From Paenibacillus radicis (ex Gao et al. 2016) (GTDB lineage: Bacteria; Bacillota; Bacilli; Paenibacillales; Paenibacillaceae), in NCBI RefSeq assembly GCF_014641555.1, contig NZ_BMHY01000024.1, positions 6,754 through 66,634 on the forward strand: 59,881 nt of DNA, read 5' to 3'. How positions within the stretch are numbered: position 1 is the first letter of the stretch; every line of letters begins with the position of its first letter. Made by a program: the position numbers and the translations under genes. Positions 58,733-59,881 of this stretch are shown here, in pieces. The notes beneath the pieces were generated by a model, which did not search any database, was not told the origin of the DNA, and saw only the letters and a program-made list of their open reading frames with translations.

Positions 58733-58849
58733 ATGAAGGTTTATTTAACGGGACAATCAATGTTTCTCTCTGAGACGAACAGTCGTATGAATGCCAATCT
58801 AGATGCCCACTTTATCTTCATTGTTATGAACAGACTGTGGAGAACATAA
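58733..58849 (+). CDS. Tentative 38-residue protein
   Basis: An ATG at 58733-58735 with a good GGAGGAG nine bases upstream opens a 38-residue frame starting MKVYLTGQSMFLSETN and ending with TAA at 58847. The sequence is not recognised; it has no signal peptide and only a short hydrophobic patch (HFIFIVM, about 26-32). No clear promoter precedes it. It could be a real micro-protein or a chance frame. Confidence 0.35.
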   Translation: MKVYLTGQSMFLSETNSRMNANLDAHFIFIVMNRLWRT

Positions 58850-58869
58850 GGATAAGCCTGCCCTTGAAG

Positions 58870-58948
58870 TTATGCACATGTGATTATCGAAATGTCACGG
58901 TTCATCAACATTTTCTCGTTTTAACTTATTCACTGTGAATAAGTTAAA
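58870..58948. repeat. 29-base palindrome and neighbouring DnaA-box-like sites
   Basis: TTTAACTTATTCAC and its exact complement flank one centre base (58920-58948). The site contains TTATTCACA (minus, 58934-58942), and TTATGCACA lies at 58870-58878 (plus). Both fit TTATNCACA. The palindrome could also be an operator for an unlinked regulator; it lacks the GC content of a terminator. Confidence 0.5.
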
Positions 58949-58949
58949 C

Positions 58950-59810
58950 GCGCAAGTTGTGCAAGGTGCGTTGGGGAAAATGTGTACAAGCTGTGTGTAC
59001 GATTGAGGGAGGCGTACACAGGGGGAGCGGGCTGCCGGGTTATTGTGAGTAAATGAGGGAGATGTGCTGGGCACAGCTTGCAATACACCAGGTGGAGTGA
59101 GGATGTACCCTGTTGGTATATGGTAGTGCAGCACGGAGCAACTAAACAACAATGCCGCAAATTACAGCGAGTATAAGATACGTCCAGAATGGTGCTTTCA
59201 ATGTTATAACTGTGCAGCAGGTGGTGCGTATGCAATGCAATGCGTATGCAATTGAGCTCCTTCAAATAGAGAGAAATGCAAGAAGCGCCGGTATTCCAGT
59301 ACACACGTCCAGCTCAGTGCGGGAACAAGTCCTTCGTTTTACTTCCATTGTGAGAGTGAATGAGTGAGTATATAGCCCTGATCGAATACTTTGTTCAAAA
59401 GCTAAAAGCTGTTCATCAGCAAACGATTTAATATGTGTGTAATTATGTGCGTACGTTCAAATTAACTCCAAACACTATACACTGTGTATAATAAACGCAG
59501 GTAATTATCATTAACATCATCCAGCGGCCTATGGTGCAGCAGCTACTATAATGCGTTAGCATTTATAATTCCTTCACTTCGATAAAATGCAAAAAACATT
59601 TTGGATGATATAAAAAAGCTGTTACGGCTCGTTATTTATCCACAATTAATAAGAGCACATAAGCACAAGTTACTTAAGCGACTTCGAGCTATAAAAGGCT
59701 CTAGGACACCATCTGCAACGTCACACCGTACTCTAGGAGCTACACGCCATACAAGAGCAGCTTCTGTTGTAATTGTTATCCTTGCTAAACAGGTAAAGGG
59801 CTCGCACAAC
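58950..59810. other. Long spacer between ctsR region and the rRNA operon
   Basis: No supportable gene. It contains a tandem 12-base repeat TGCGTATGCAAT (59225-59236 and 59241-59252), a single perfect DnaA box TTATCCACA (59636-59644), and a 71-codon plus frame (59152-59367) with only a distant GGAG before it. Many GTGTAC- and TGTGTA-rich stretches occur near 58980-59030. No tRNA gene or transposase remnant was recognised. Confidence 0.5.
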
Positions 59811-59838
59811 AAAAAACCTGCCGCAAACATGCGGCAGG
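59811..59838 (-). terminator. rRNA operon terminator
   Basis: CCTGCCGCA (59817-59825) pairs with TGCGGCAGG (59830-59838) around AACA, followed by six T on the minus strand (59811-59816). It stands nine bases after the 5S 3' end and shows that 5S is the last gene of that operon. Confidence 0.92.
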
Positions 59839-59846
59839 CTTCTCGT

Positions 59847-59881
59847 GCTTGGCGACGTCCTACTCTCCCAGGACCCTGCGG
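59847..59881 (-). rRNA. rrf: 5S ribosomal RNA, 3' end only
   Basis: The 35 bases at the window edge read on the minus strand as CCGCAGGGTCCTGGGAGAG followed by TAGGACGTCGCCAAGC, the standard Bacillota 5S 3' end. The remaining about 82 bases lie beyond the window. The 3' boundary is estimated from the closing stem of the molecule. Confidence 0.93.

Noticed and set aside
59152..59367. A 71-residue plus-strand protein
   Set aside because: No usable ribosome-binding site, no recognisable motif and unusual codon use; left as part of the spacer.
58870..59644. A replication origin
   Set aside because: Only three scattered DnaA-box matches, no dnaA/dnaN genes and no clear unwinding region.

Overview
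The window is a near-oriC style housekeeping block of a low-to-mid GC Bacillota, most like Paenibacillaceae (Paenibacillus/Cohnella type). That placement is an inference from the zinc-type S14, the ctsR-mcsA-mcsB-clpC heat-shock operon, the cysteine T-box, sigH beside rpmG-secE-nusG, disA/radA, strong AGGAGG ribosome-binding sites and frequent TTG starts. No species name can be read from the sequence. Apart from one small gene (48816-49211, +) and one tentative micro-ORF (58733-58849, +), every gene is on the minus strand, so the biological reading order runs from base 59881 down to base 1.

Read in transcription order: the 3' end of a 5S rRNA and the rRNA operon terminator (59811-59881); about 1.4 kb without a firm gene, holding DnaA-box-like sites and a 29-base palindrome; the CtsR-controlled ctsR-mcsA-mcsB-clpC operon; radA and disA; pssA; a DedA protein; a lone plus-strand cysteine-containing protein; the membrane PIN/TRAM protein YacL; ispD-ispF; gltX; a cysteine T-box (UGC specifier) in front of cysE-cysS-mrnC-rlmB-rae1; sigH; rpmG-secE-nusG; rplK-rplA; rplJ-rplL behind an L10-type leader; an RsmC-like methyltransferase; rpoB-rpoC; the L7Ae-like protein; the str operon rpsL-rpsG-fusA-tuf; an inserted three-gene ABC transporter; the complete S10/spc/alpha ribosomal protein cluster from rpsJ to rplQ, with secY, adk, map, a KOW protein, infA and rpoA; truA; rplM-rpsI; and finally cysH-sat (sat cut by the window edge).

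Functionally the window joins transcription (rpoA, rpoB, rpoC, nusG, sigH), translation (about 35 ribosomal proteins, EF-Tu, EF-G, IF-1, GluRS, CysRS), protein export (secY, secE), rRNA/tRNA modification and RNA decay (truA, rlmB, RsmC-like, MrnC, Rae1), protein quality control (clpC, mcsA/B), DNA integrity and c-di-AMP signalling (radA, disA), isoprenoid precursors (ispD/F), phosphatidylserine and cysteine/sulfate metabolism.

Most of the window is ordinary core genome and I do not see a wholly new system. The parts that deserve a second look are: a roughly 165-bp nested imperfect palindrome between rplQ and truA, at the place where Bacillus carries the ECF-transporter genes; the ABC transporter wedged between tuf and rpsJ with its own strong promoter and a cre-like site upstream; two operator-like palindromes just upstream of the rpsJ promoter; hairpins in the rpsJ and rpoB leaders; the 58.5-59.8 kb gap; and an unassigned Cys-rich protein on the opposite strand.
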